Shown: in pieces, positions 32,873 through 41,516 of the stretch
How the letters are laid out: each line of letters starts with the position of its first letter
Numbering within the stretch: the stretch's first letter is position 1
Origin: Gemmatimonadota bacterium
GTDB lineage: Bacteria; Latescibacterota; UBA2968; UBA8231
Length of the DNA stretch: 41,736 nucleotides
Assembly (NCBI GenBank): GCA_009841115.1
Contig: VXML01000039.1
Coordinates: 1 to 41,736, forward strand
Direction of reading: 5' to 3'
Notes under the pieces: model-generated
Databases searched by the model: none
What the model was told of the DNA's origin: nothing
Seen by the model: the letters and a program-made list of their open reading frames with translations, nothing else
Program-made: the position numbers and the translations under genes

Positions 32873-32890
32873 ATAACGCGTCAGCGTTAT
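32873..32890 (+). promoter_or_regulatory. Leader hairpin at the first mini-ORF start
   Basis: ATAACGC, loop GTCA, GCGTTAT: a perfect seven-pair inverted repeat near the 5' end of the predicted transcript. The start codon of the ten-residue mini-ORF (32889) lies in its right arm, so folding could hide that start. There is no T-run after it, so it is not an intrinsic terminator. Confidence 0.6.
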
Positions 32891-32921
32891 GAACGAAAAA
32901 GCCGCGAAAGGGGGCGTATGA
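32889..32921 (+). CDS. Possible ten-residue leader ORF
   Basis: ATG at 32889 opens MNEKAAKGGV and ends with TGA, which overlaps the next start as ATGA. The ribosome site is weak and the ATG is in a hairpin arm. Whether it is translated is unknown; its geometry suggests coupling to the following leader ORF. Confidence 0.35.
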   Translation: MNEKAAKGGV

Positions 32922-33019
32922 AAAACGCAAAAACGAGCAGTTTAAGTGGGTTTAACGCAAATCCATCTTCTTATACCACTTTCTTAATCAGGGACGCTTT
33001 CCCTGGGGAGGTTGAGTAA
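32918..33019 (+). CDS. Possible 33-residue leader peptide coupled to the surface-protein gene
   Basis: ATG at 32918, preceded by AAAGGGGGCGT (a fair ribosome site), opens a 33-residue frame beginning MKNAKTSSLSGF and ending FPGEVE. Its TAA shares one base with the ATG of the 1847-residue protein (TAATG), and that gene's own ribosome site (GGGGAGG) lies inside it. The peptide has no signal or membrane segment and no run of one regulatory amino acid, so classical attenuation is not obvious. It may be a coupling ORF that controls ribosome loading on the giant gene. Confidence 0.5.
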   Translation: MKNAKTSSLSGFNANPSSYTTFLIRDAFPGEVE

Positions 33020-36000
33020 TGATACACACGAAGTCGTTAATCCGGCGCTTGGCCTACGTGCCTTGGTTGCTGGCGTTTGGTTTGGTGCTGGGCTGGGCCG
33101 GGGAAGCGCAGGCACAGACGATTAAGCTATCGGCGGACGTGCAAGAGATCCGCGAGGATGGCGGTGCTGTCACTATCAAGGTGACAGCCAAGACTTTTGA
33201 CGCTGCAGGTGACAATAAGGCTATAGGTGCTCGGGTTGTGCAGTTGACGGCAGCGTCTGAGGTCACTGTGATAACCGATGCTGATCAGACTGCTACTCTG
33301 ACTGATATAAATACCGATGTCGACGGTGTCCAGGTGACAGCTTTCGGTCGTCGCTTCACCATGACGCTACCTTCTATCGCGATCGGGAAGGATGACAAAG
33401 AGGTTTCGGTAGAGTCCGTTTTTACCCCCATCCCGACAAATCACGAAAATGATCCTACTGTGACGACGGGGGATAACCCCTACAAGGGAGCGGATCGGAT
33501 CCCCAATACAGATCTTACGATTACCCTCACGGGCGACGCTGGTGCGGGGACAAACGTCACGGAGCAACCGAAGGTCATTACGATGCTCGACACCGACAAG
33601 CCGAGTCAGAAGGTCAGGCTCGCGCTTAATCCGGGTAAAGTAAGCAAGGAGGCGGAGGCGACCTCTGTCGCGGTGACAGGCTCCTTGGATGGGGCATTGG
33701 TAAGAAATCAGACCCTGTCTTTTTTGTTGAGACAAGTCGTCCCTACCGCTGAAACAGTGGCAAAGGACGGCTACCGCGAGGCGCAACGCGATGAGGACTA
33801 CGATATAGACGTGAGTACTCTAAGCATTGCAAGGAGAAAGCCATCGGGGTCAACGAATATCACCATCACTCCCAAGAATTCTGGAATTGGCTATCTCGGG
33901 ATATCGGGTGATAAGAAGTTAATGATCAGCGGTACCGACCTAAACGCCGATGGGGATACAAGGGATAGTTGGACAGCACAAGGAGCCGCTTCTGGCACTA
34001 CTCCTGAACCGTATACTGCGGGTGCTACTATAACGATCTCTCAAAACGCAGAAGGATTGGGATTGGACGTGACGAGTGATATCACAGTCGCCCCAGTCCA
34101 GGAGTTTGATCACGATGGGGATGAGGGTGGTACCGCTGGTCGAGCCGCCGATCCTGCCGCAGACCCCCCCGTCACTGCTCTGACTCCCCATAAATGGGCG
34201 TATAACGAAGCTACGATCGACATAGATGGTGACGGGACCAACGATGGTCTCGACCTAAACGGCGATGGTGATGCAGAGGACTACGTAGAGGTAGTGAAGG
34301 AATCTGTTGTCCTTCACCAGCTAACTATCGTCCAAGCTGACTTCCAGATCGATGCGGGTGCCATTGCGGCTTCGAAGGGCCTAAAGGCAACACCGAGTAC
34401 AATCCGCGAGTCCGTTGTTGGTCAGGAGGAAGGCTCACGGGAGGTGTCGGTCAAGTTGGATCTTGAGATAAAGAACGCTTTACCGGACGACGCGCGTGTG
34501 CGGTTCTTTGTCCGCGATCACCTGCCTGATGACGCAGATACAGATGTGCAGGAGGCCGCGGTGCGTGGAACGCATTACACGGCGATCGTAGACCCTCTCA
34601 CCATTACGGCCGGTCAGACAAAGGGGACGACGACGCTCAATCTGACCATTTTCGACAACGGAGCGAAGAATAAGGACAGGGTTTTCAGGGTGGAAGCCCG
34701 GGTTGGCACGGTTCCTCAGTATGCATTTATCACGATCGCCGACGACGAGACGCCTACCACTAAGATAACCCTGTCGGCGGATCCAGGTGAGATCAAGGCC
34801 GGAACCGGCGAGCAGGAGATTACGATCACCGGTACTCTAAATGGTAATGTGTTTGACGAAGACCAGAAGATCACCTTGGTCATTGTCTCTGGTGATGACT
34901 ATGATAAACCCGCCACGCGCGATGGCGAGGATGGGTACGAAGCCGTCCTTCGTTCGCTGACGATTCCAGCCGAGCAGACCTCCGGCTCGACGACGGTTAC
35001 TATCGAAGCAAGGGGTGGTGGCGATAAGAAGGTCTGGATCGGTTCGGTGAAAAATGATCCGTTCACGAAAAATGTGGATGATGATGACGTTTTGGTCTCG
35101 GCCGTTGCTGTCGTGCTGAAAGATGCGGACGCGGCGGAGGCTGCCGCCGATCCGGGTGCCCTTGGCTTCGATGTTGACCTGTCGTCCACGGTTTATGACG
35201 GCATGGTTGGCACGGCGATTGAGGACATCGAGTTGCCAGAAGCTACCGGCGGTGAAGGCGACCGCACGTATAGCGTCTCCAACGACTTGCCTGCGGGTCT
35301 GTCGTTTGATGCAGACACGCGGACGGTTTCGGGTACGCCGACGACGGTTGGCAAGACCGTAGTGGTTTACACGGTCATTGATGCCGAAGGCAGTGCGGCG
35401 ACGAAGTTCAACATCGAAATCGCCGAGGCTGAGCCGCCGACGACTTCGGTCGAAAGCGTGACGGTGAGTCGCACGTCGATCCGCGAAAGCGGCGAGTCGG
35501 CTTCCATCTCGATCAAGGCTACCTTGTCGGCACCTGCTCCGGAGGCCGAGACGATCCGGTTCACGCTGGGTGCTCCCAGCGAAGGCGTCCAGGCCGTCCG
35601 CGACAATGATTTCACCGCCACGATTCACGGCAACGTCGCCATTGCCGAAGGCGCGACCGAAGCGACCACGTCGATGACGCTCACGCCGATCGACAATATG
35701 AATGTGGACGGCAATCGGGTGCTTGGTGTTTATGCGACGGCCTCGGGTGGTTCGGCTTCGGCGGATATCACCATCGCCGACGACGAAACCGCGAGCACGT
35801 CCATCTCACTGTCGGCTGATCCGCACACAGTAAGCGAGGACGCCGATGTGACTTCGATCACGATCACCGCGACGTTGGACGGCAAGGTGCTGGACGACGA
35901 CGCGACGGTCACCATATCGGTGGCTGAGGGTTCGGAAGCCACGCGCGATGTGGACTACTCAGCGCTGTTCAATCCGATTCTGACGATTGCGGCGGGTGAG

Positions 36001-38562
36001 GTTTCGGGTTCGATCAACCTGCTCATTGATCCGACCGCTGACACGGCGGACGAGGGCAATGAGACGATCACGCTGAATGGTGCGATCGAGGGCTTGACCG
36101 ACGGCACGGGCCTCATCACCATCTCCGACGTAGCGATGATGGACGATGACATGATGGATCCGTTGGCGTTCGCCGAAGGAGCCATGATCGCCAACATCAC
36201 CGCTACGGCTGGTACGGCGATTAACGATGTAGTCCTGGATGAAGCGGCGGGAGGTTCGGGCGACATCAGCTATAGCGTCTCCGAGTTGCCTGCTGGCTTG
36301 TCGTTTGACGCGGAAACCCGGACGCTTTCGGGCACGCCCGAAGCGGAGGGAACCACGGAAGTCACCTACACGGCCACGGCTGGCGATGAAAGCGTCTCGT
36401 TGACCTTCTCCATCACGGTCAACCCGATGCTGGACTTTGGCGACCTTGGCGCGATGTTCGGTCTGTTCAATGCCGGCAAAGCTAATCCGGCGCAGGACGA
36501 TGGCGAAGGAGCACTCCTACTCACCGTTGGCGTGCCGGTGGAACTGACGCTGCCGGAAGTCCCGGGTGGAACAGCGCCAAAGACCTATAGCGTGTCGGGG
36601 CTCCCTGCGGGTCTGTCGTTTGACGAAGCCACGCGGACGATTTCGGGTACGCCTACGGACGAGGGTTTGGCTGTAGTTATCCTCACCGTTACGGACGCCG
36701 TTGGTGCTACCGGTCAGTTCCCGGTTCCCGTGTCGGTGGTCCTGCCTCCGCTGGATGCTCCTGGCAATCTGGTCGCCGAAGACTACAAGGGTGCTGACGG
36801 CCAGGGTGACCAAGGCGGTTTCGTAATGCTGTCTTGGGAACTGTCCGATCAGCATGACTCGATCGACGGCTATCGCATCTTCCGCGCCCTGCCCGTGCTG
36901 GGCAATGAAATGATTCCTTGGGCCATGGTTGATGCGGTGCCGGGAGTGGCGAGAGGTGTCGCCATCGTCGCTACGCTCGACAATGTCTCCACTCGCTGGG
37001 GCATTGCCGCCGAGAGCGGCGGTCGCACCACGCACGGTGCTGCTAAGGCCGTGTTCGTCAACGCTGAGAATCCCTATGAGTTGATGGCTGAGACGATGAC
37101 GGCCAGCAGGGAAGCGGCGCAGGCCGGTAATGGGCCGGTGTTCGCCTCGCTGCTGCCGGAAGCTCTCGCCTACGCTCAGGGCGTGGCTCCGAAGCTGAAT
37201 CTAATCGGAGGAAGTGTGATTAGCTCGGCCGTTACCATGACGGAAGATGAGGTTCGCGCTATCGACGACATCGCGCCGTTGGCCGTGCCGTCGCTCAGCG
37301 TCTTGGATGCGCCCAACGATCAGGGCAGTCGCATCGCCCTGACGTGGACGCTCTCGCCTTCGGATCAGCTCTTGCAGGGCGTCATTGCCGGGGCCATTGG
37401 TCCGACCGCGGTCGAGCCTGTCGTCGGCGTCTATGGCTACAGCATCTATCGCAGCGCTATGGGTGAAGATGAGTTCACCCTGATCGCACAGGTTGATGCT
37501 GGTGTCGCGTCCTTTGTCGATGAGACGGCGCTGAACGGTGTGCATTACACCTATCAGGTGCGTCCCTACGACTTGGACAACGAGACGGGTTCCGATATCG
37601 AACAGACGGCGATGGCCGTGCGCAACAGCGTGGTGGATAGCGAAGGTCGCGCGCTCTTCGGTCTGTTCGGTGCCGACAACCGCATTGGTTTCGACGACTT
37701 CTTCATCTTCGCCGATAACTTCGGCTTGACGGCAGAAGACGCTGGGTTTGATCCGGCGTTTGACCTCGCGCCGAGCGAAGCGATCGACTTCGACGACTTC
37801 TTCGTCTTTGCCGATAACTTTGGTCGCAGCATAGCTGCCGCTGGCAAGCGCGTGCCGATGCTTGATGGCCTGAATGCGGATGCGCGGATGTATCTGGATG
37901 CGCGGACGGCTCTGCCGAACGTGGGTGAGGACTTCGTCCTCGACGTGCGCTTGGCGGACTTCGTCGCTGTCAAGGGCTACGGCTTGCAGGTGCAGTATGA
38001 GGCCGACAAGTTGGAGTTCGTCCAGGTGCTGACCGATCAGCCGCTGGGTGGCAGCGAGTTGGCCACGCCGCAGGTGCTGGCTGACCAAGCCGGTGTGTTG
38101 ACGGTGGCCGCCCACGGAGACCTTGTCTCCGACGGCGAGGTGATGCTGAGCTTGGTCTTCCGTCCGACGACGGAGATCGAGAACACGGTCATCGAGATCA
38201 CCGATAACCAGACATACGACAGCGCGTTTGGCTTCAACCGCTTGGCGCTGCCGGCTCCAGTGCAGTTGCAGACGCGTCCAGAGGTATTCTCGTTGGCGAA
38301 CAACTATCCGAACCCGTTCAACCCAGCGACGACGATCAAGTATGCGTTGCCGCAGGCGGCGGACGTGCAGTTGACCGTGTATAACGTATTGGGTCAGCCG
38401 GTTCGGACGCTGGTAGCCGAGCATCAGAATGCGGGTCGCTACGTCGTGGAGTGGGACGCGACGAACAACAGCGGCCACAGCTTGTCGTCGGGGATGTATT
38501 TCTACCGCTTGGAGGCGGGCGGTGATTTCCTCGAAGTCAAGAAGATGCTGCTGCTCAAGTAA
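33019..38562 (+). CDS. Giant secreted multidomain surface protein with C-terminal sorting domain
   Basis: 1847 residues. A signal peptide ends near AQAQ (residue 33). Then come several Calx-beta-like or cadherin-like beta domains to about 700 (openings such as IKLSADVQEIREDGGAV, TKITLSADPGEIKAG). Three putative-Ig (He_PIG) domains lie near 713-800, 1050-1136 and 1165-1243, each with LPAGLSFD-x-x-TRT-x-SGTP; two more Calx-beta domains lie at 808-1040. Two fibronectin-III-like domains follow, near 1246 and 1422. Dockerin-like repeats stand at about 1545-1610 (IGFDDFFIFADNFG, IDFDDFFVFADNFG), then a cohesin-like domain to about 1745. The end (NNYPNPFNPATTIKYALP ... GMYFYRLEAGG) is the type A sorting/FlgD-like domain of FCB bacteria. 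It is probably cell-surface or secreted, adhesive or structural. No catalytic domain is seen. Confidence 0.9.
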   Translation: MIHTKSLIRRLAYVPWLLAFGLVLGWAGEAQAQTIKLSADVQEIREDGGAVTIKVTAKTFDAAGDNKAIGARVVQLTAASEVTVITDADQTATLTDINTDVDGVQVTAFGRRFTMTLPSIAIGKDDKEVSVESVFTPIPTNHENDPTVTTGDNPYKGADRIPNTDLTITLTGDAGAGTNVTEQPKVITMLDTDKPSQKVRLALNPGKVSKEAEATSVAVTGSLDGALVRNQTLSFLLRQVVPTAETVAKDGYREAQRDEDYDIDVSTLSIARRKPSGSTNITITPKNSGIGYLGISGDKKLMISGTDLNADGDTRDSWTAQGAASGTTPEPYTAGATITISQNAEGLGLDVTSDITVAPVQEFDHDGDEGGTAGRAADPAADPPVTALTPHKWAYNEATIDIDGDGTNDGLDLNGDGDAEDYVEVVKESVVLHQLTIVQADFQIDAGAIAASKGLKATPSTIRESVVGQEEGSREVSVKLDLEIKNALPDDARVRFFVRDHLPDDADTDVQEAAVRGTHYTAIVDPLTITAGQTKGTTTLNLTIFDNGAKNKDRVFRVEARVGTVPQYAFITIADDETPTTKITLSADPGEIKAGTGEQEITITGTLNGNVFDEDQKITLVIVSGDDYDKPATRDGEDGYEAVLRSLTIPAEQTSGSTTVTIEARGGGDKKVWIGSVKNDPFTKNVDDDDVLVSAVAVVLKDADAAEAAADPGALGFDVDLSSTVYDGMVGTAIEDIELPEATGGEGDRTYSVSNDLPAGLSFDADTRTVSGTPTTVGKTVVVYTVIDAEGSAATKFNIEIAEAEPPTTSVESVTVSRTSIRESGESASISIKATLSAPAPEAETIRFTLGAPSEGVQAVRDNDFTATIHGNVAIAEGATEATTSMTLTPIDNMNVDGNRVLGVYATASGGSASADITIADDETASTSISLSADPHTVSEDADVTSITITATLDGKVLDDDATVTISVAEGSEATRDVDYSALFNPILTIAAGEVSGSINLLIDPTADTADEGNETITLNGAIEGLTDGTGLITISDVAMMDDDMMDPLAFAEGAMIANITATAGTAINDVVLDEAAGGSGDISYSVSELPAGLSFDAETRTLSGTPEAEGTTEVTYTATAGDESVSLTFSITVNPMLDFGDLGAMFGLFNAGKANPAQDDGEGALLLTVGVPVELTLPEVPGGTAPKTYSVSGLPAGLSFDEATRTISGTPTDEGLAVVILTVTDAVGATGQFPVPVSVVLPPLDAPGNLVAEDYKGADGQGDQGGFVMLSWELSDQHDSIDGYRIFRALPVLGNEMIPWAMVDAVPGVARGVAIVATLDNVSTRWGIAAESGGRTTHGAAKAVFVNAENPYELMAETMTASREAAQAGNGPVFASLLPEALAYAQGVAPKLNLIGGSVISSAVTMTEDEVRAIDDIAPLAVPSLSVLDAPNDQGSRIALTWTLSPSDQLLQGVIAGAIGPTAVEPVVGVYGYSIYRSAMGEDEFTLIAQVDAGVASFVDETALNGVHYTYQVRPYDLDNETGSDIEQTAMAVRNSVVDSEGRALFGLFGADNRIGFDDFFIFADNFGLTAEDAGFDPAFDLAPSEAIDFDDFFVFADNFGRSIAAAGKRVPMLDGLNADARMYLDARTALPNVGEDFVLDVRLADFVAVKGYGLQVQYEADKLEFVQVLTDQPLGGSELATPQVLADQAGVLTVAAHGDLVSDGEVMLSLVFRPTTEIENTVIEITDNQTYDSAFGFNRLALPAPVQLQTRPEVFSLANNYPNPFNPATTIKYALPQAADVQLTVYNVLGQPVRTLVAEHQNAGRYVVEWDATNNSGHSLSSGMYFYRLEAGGDFLEVKKMLLLK

Positions 38563-38582
38563 CACCCACTGCACAGCGAGTT

Positions 38583-38626
38583 AGTGAAATGGGACCTCAA
38601 ACCTCAGATTGGGGTCCCATTTCACT
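38583..38626 (+). terminator. Hairpin after the giant surface-protein gene
   Basis: AGTGAAATGGGACC and GGTCCCATTTCACT form a perfect 14-pair stem with a 16-base loop, 21 bases after the stop. There is no T-run, so it may protect the 3' end of the mRNA or act as a weak or processing site rather than a full terminator. The sequence is nearly repeated after the next gene. Confidence 0.7.
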
Positions 38627-38664
38627 ATCAAATCAACAGGTTATAAATAGAAGGAGAAGCAACT

Positions 38665-40719
38665 ATGCAGAACAGCGTGCGCAAGACGTTTCCTCTTGCC
38701 ATCGCCCTGTTGCTCGCACTCTGTGGTGCCGCTGTCGCCGGGGATAACGCAAATGTCGTCATTTCGCTCGATGGGGAACATGCCGCCGCCGATGCTGGTG
38801 AGCAAGTGCAGGTGCCACTGTCGGCCGCTGGAATGGTCGGGGTAAAGCAGGTTGAAATTATCCTGACGGTATTGCCTGCGGACGCCTTTGATCTAGCGGC
38901 GACGACCTTTACCCCGGCTTTTGGTTTTTCGCCTGGGTCTGGCGTGGAATTGTTAGGGGATGACCAGATCAAGGGCGGTGTAGCCAGTCTTGGCGAGGCG
39001 GTAGATGGCGATGGTGCTTTGGGTGTTTTTACCCTCACTATGTCGAGTAGTTTTACTAGGGATTCTCCAGCCGAGATCGTGGTGAGCAGCGTGTCCCTTG
39101 GGTCGTCATCTGTGGACCGGGATGTCCTTGGTGTCGATGGGTTGTTTATCGTCAATTGGGCCGTGCCCCCGCCGAATATGTTGGCGACCTCAGAGCTCAC
39201 CCTTAACCCGGCCTATTCCTCGGTCGGCACAGGTGCGGCCGCGGATGGTAGCCCCGGTGAGATCGAATTTTCGGTCAATTTTACCGATGATGGTGCTCCA
39301 TCCAAGGGCCAGACCATTGCTTGGGACATCACCAATACCGGCTCGCGGTCGGTCTATCTGCTCGGTGTCGGCGAGGTTCCCTCCGGCGTGTACGTATGCC
39401 TGCGGAATGTGACCGATGGGGACGGCAATGCGGCGGTACAGTTTGACGCCGAAGGCAACTTAAAGGCAGCTGCGACTTCGCTCGACGTCCGGGCGCGCAC
39501 GACTGCTGTAAATCCGGCCGGTGACACCATTGACTTGGCGGTTGACTTCAACGCCACATGGGCGGTGCCAGACCCCGATCAGTTGATGTTCGTCTCGCAG
39601 GTTTCCCTGAATAACGATGACAAGGCCCTCAACGAGCTAGTCGCGGGTCCGGGTGCGAAAATCCCAGTCGTGCTGTCCGCAGCCGGGCTAGCCGGCGTGA
39701 AGCAAGTTGAGGCCATCGTGACAGTGTCGCCCGCCGATGCCTTTGATCTGGAGGCTACTACGTTTTCGGGTTCCTCTGCGTTTATCCTGTCGGCACCGGG
39801 CGTGGAAGTCTCCGGCAATCAGGTGCGGGGCGGCGCAGTCGTTCTCAGTAATGCCGTAGATGGTGATGAAGATCTGGGAACCTTCACCCTCGTCACCTCG
39901 GACAATTTTACCGAGGAGATGGAGGCGGAGATTGTGGTCCACAGCGTGTCCCTCGGCCCGTCGTCTGGCATGCGCGATTACTTAGACACCGAGTTGTTGA
40001 GTCGCAGCATGCACCTCAACCGGCCGGATCCAGTGTTGGTCGCTACCGCGCCGCTGGTTGGCAACGCGTTGACTTCTGGGGCCGATGTGGGCGCTGTTGA
40101 TGACGACAGCCCCGGCGAGATCACGTACTCGGTCAATTTCACCAATCTCTGGGGTCAGCCCGGCGAGGGCCAGCTCATCTTGTGGGATGTGTATAACCGG
40201 AGCACGGAGTGGGTGTCCGTGCTCGGTATTGGCACGATTCCCCCCCATGGTAGCGCGTTCGTGCGCAATACGACCGATACCCACGGCAATTCGTCGATTG
40301 AGGTTGACGCCGATGTTGTGTCTTTCCTCAGCATTACGGCGAGTACCGCCACGGAGAATGCGGCCGGCAAGGCCCTCGACTTGGCGATTGACTTCAGCGC
40401 GGCTTGGGCTGCTGCTAAGCCGCTAGCCGCCCTGCCGTTGGCTAACTCGCTGAGTCAGAACTATCCCAACCCTTTCAATCCGGAAACCACGATTCCCTAC
40501 GCTCTGAGCAGCGATGCGATCGTCTCCCTGACGATTTACAACATCGCGGGTCAGGTCGTGCGCAAGCTGGTTGACGGCGAGGCGCTGGCCGCAGGTCAGT
40601 ACCAAGCCGTGTGGGATGGCCGGAGCGAAAGCGGCGCTAGCGTCGCCAGCGGCATGTATTTTTACTTGCTCCACGCCGGCGACTACGTAGCTAAGCGCAA
40701 GATGGTGCTGCTAAGGTAG
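38665..40719 (+). CDS. Secreted protein with duplicated cohesin-like module and C-terminal sorting domain
   Basis: 684 residues. A signal peptide (LAIALLLALCGAAVA) is followed by a two-part module that occurs twice. Part A, cohesin-like, contains VPLSAAGMVGVKQVEIILTV and PADAFDLAATTF (copy 1) and VVLSAAGLAGVKQVEAIVTV and PADAFDLEATTF (copy 2). Part B, Ig-like, contains SPGEIEFSVNFTDDGAPSKG (copy 1) and SPGEITYSVNFTNLWGQPGE (copy 2). The C-terminal 80 residues (LSQNYPNPFNPETTIPYALS ... GMYFYLLHAGDY) are the same sorting/FlgD-like domain as in the upstream giant protein. It has its own ribosome site (AAGGAGAAG) and probably shares the upstream promoter. Likely a surface or matrix protein; no enzyme domain. 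Confidence 0.9.
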   Translation: MQNSVRKTFPLAIALLLALCGAAVAGDNANVVISLDGEHAAADAGEQVQVPLSAAGMVGVKQVEIILTVLPADAFDLAATTFTPAFGFSPGSGVELLGDDQIKGGVASLGEAVDGDGALGVFTLTMSSSFTRDSPAEIVVSSVSLGSSSVDRDVLGVDGLFIVNWAVPPPNMLATSELTLNPAYSSVGTGAAADGSPGEIEFSVNFTDDGAPSKGQTIAWDITNTGSRSVYLLGVGEVPSGVYVCLRNVTDGDGNAAVQFDAEGNLKAAATSLDVRARTTAVNPAGDTIDLAVDFNATWAVPDPDQLMFVSQVSLNNDDKALNELVAGPGAKIPVVLSAAGLAGVKQVEAIVTVSPADAFDLEATTFSGSSAFILSAPGVEVSGNQVRGGAVVLSNAVDGDEDLGTFTLVTSDNFTEEMEAEIVVHSVSLGPSSGMRDYLDTELLSRSMHLNRPDPVLVATAPLVGNALTSGADVGAVDDDSPGEITYSVNFTNLWGQPGEGQLILWDVYNRSTEWVSVLGIGTIPPHGSAFVRNTTDTHGNSSIEVDADVVSFLSITASTATENAAGKALDLAIDFSAAWAAAKPLAALPLANSLSQNYPNPFNPETTIPYALSSDAIVSLTIYNIAGQVVRKLVDGEALAAGQYQAVWDGRSESGASVASGMYFYLLHAGDYVAKRKMVLLR

Positions 40720-40754
40720 TTTTCTCCGCGGGACAACAGCAGCAATCAGTGAGT

Positions 40755-40793
40755 GAAATGGGGCCTCAATGAGGGGTCCCATTTCCTTTTTTT
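40755..40793 (+). terminator. Terminator after the 684-residue secreted protein
   Basis: GAAATGGGGCCTC pairs with GAGGGGTCCCATTTC (13 pairs, two G-U) around a loop of about five bases, followed by C and seven T. It is a standard intrinsic terminator whose stem closely resembles the hairpin after the preceding gene. Confidence 0.9.
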
Positions 40794-40838
40794 GCCGTGG
40801 CTCGTTGCGTAAGGCTGCGGCGTTATTTGCGCTTGGCT

Positions 40839-41084
40839 ATGAAAATCAAGGTCTTATTTTTTGCTTCCTGCCGCGATGCCGTAGGCCTCAGAAGCTGTGA
40901 GTGGGAGATCGCCGAAGGCTATCGGGTCGCGGACTTGCAGCGCGAGCTCGTGGCCGCATATCCGCAACTGGCCGCGGTGCAGCAGGTGTTATCGATTGCG
41001 GTCAATTCCGAGTACGCAGGGAGCCATACCGCGTTAAAGGCCGGCGACGAAGTAGCCCTTATTCCGCCTGTAAGTGGGGGCTGA
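40839..41084 (+). CDS. moaD: Molybdopterin synthase sulfur-carrier subunit MoaD
   Basis: 81 residues with the beta-grasp (ubiquitin-like) fold. The C-terminus ends in IPPVSGG; the terminal Gly-Gly becomes a thiocarboxylate that supplies sulfur to precursor Z. Typical opening KIKVLFFASCRDAVG. ATG 40839 is chosen over the longer frame from 40797 because the conserved protein begins there; no clear ribosome site is visible. moaE starts two bases after its stop. Confidence 0.92.
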   Translation: MKIKVLFFASCRDAVGLRSCEWEIAEGYRVADLQRELVAAYPQLAAVQQVLSIAVNSEYAGSHTALKAGDEVALIPPVSGG

Positions 41085-41085
41085 C

Positions 41086-41514
41086 GTGTTCAAAATTACC
41101 GAAGACCCAATTGAACCCAGCGATTTGTTTGCCGACGTGGTGCGCGATGAAAATGGCGCGGTGGCCACGTTTGCCGGCGTGGTGCGCAATCACTCCGGGG
41201 ATAAGCAAACCGAGTACTTGGTGTACGAAGCCTATCCGGCTATGGCCGAGAAGAAGATGGCGGAGATTGGCAAAGAACTGAAGGCGCGGTGGGGCGTCGT
41301 GGACGTCGGGATGATTCACCGCGTAGGAAAGCTCGAAATCGGGGAGATCAGTGTGTTAATTGCCATCGCTAGTCCTCATCGAGCCGAGGCGCTGGCTGCG
41401 TGTCAGTACGCCATTGATCGGCTCAAGCAGATCGTGCCGATATGGAAGAGGGAAGTAGGGGTTGAGGGTGAAAGCTGGGTTGAAGGACCACAGGCAGCCT
41501 ATGAAGGCCGCTAA
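41086..41514 (+). CDS. moaE: Molybdopterin synthase catalytic subunit MoaE
   Basis: 142 residues from GTG 41086, preceded by GTGGGGG; an alternative GTG at 41074 overlaps moaD. With MoaD it forms the heterotetramer that puts two sulfurs into precursor Z to make molybdopterin. Typical blocks are GAVATFAGVVRNHS, YLVYEAYPAMAEKKM, IHRVGKLEIGE (catalytic Lys), VLIAIASPHRAEALAACQYA and PIWKREV. Molybdoenzymes are therefore expected in the organism, though none is encoded here. Confidence 0.94.
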   Translation: MFKITEDPIEPSDLFADVVRDENGAVATFAGVVRNHSGDKQTEYLVYEAYPAMAEKKMAEIGKELKARWGVVDVGMIHRVGKLEIGEISVLIAIASPHRAEALAACQYAIDRLKQIVPIWKREVGVEGESWVEGPQAAYEGR

Positions 41515-41516
41515 GT

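Larger units (their letters stand above)
32583..32888. other. Intergenic region before the giant surface-protein gene
   Basis: About 300 bases without a convincing gene. It becomes AT-rich toward the right. It holds a possible promoter near 32671 (TTGACA, 18 bases, TACATT), a consensus promoter at 32827-32855 and a short hairpin at 32873-32890. No RNA gene or recombination site was recognised in the rest. Confidence 0.6.

Noticed and set aside
32890..32965. Possible cyclic-di-GMP or other riboswitch in the surface-protein leader (ACGCAAA strings)
   Set aside because: The conserved GEMM core pairs and the GCAAACC block cannot be matched; the ACGCAA strings fall within the leader ORF.
37201..38574. 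A 457-codon open frame on the minus strand opposite the giant surface-protein gene
   Set aside because: It is a mirror of a strongly codon-biased plus-strand gene with clear domains; the translated product is rich in Arg, His and Gln with no recognisable domain.
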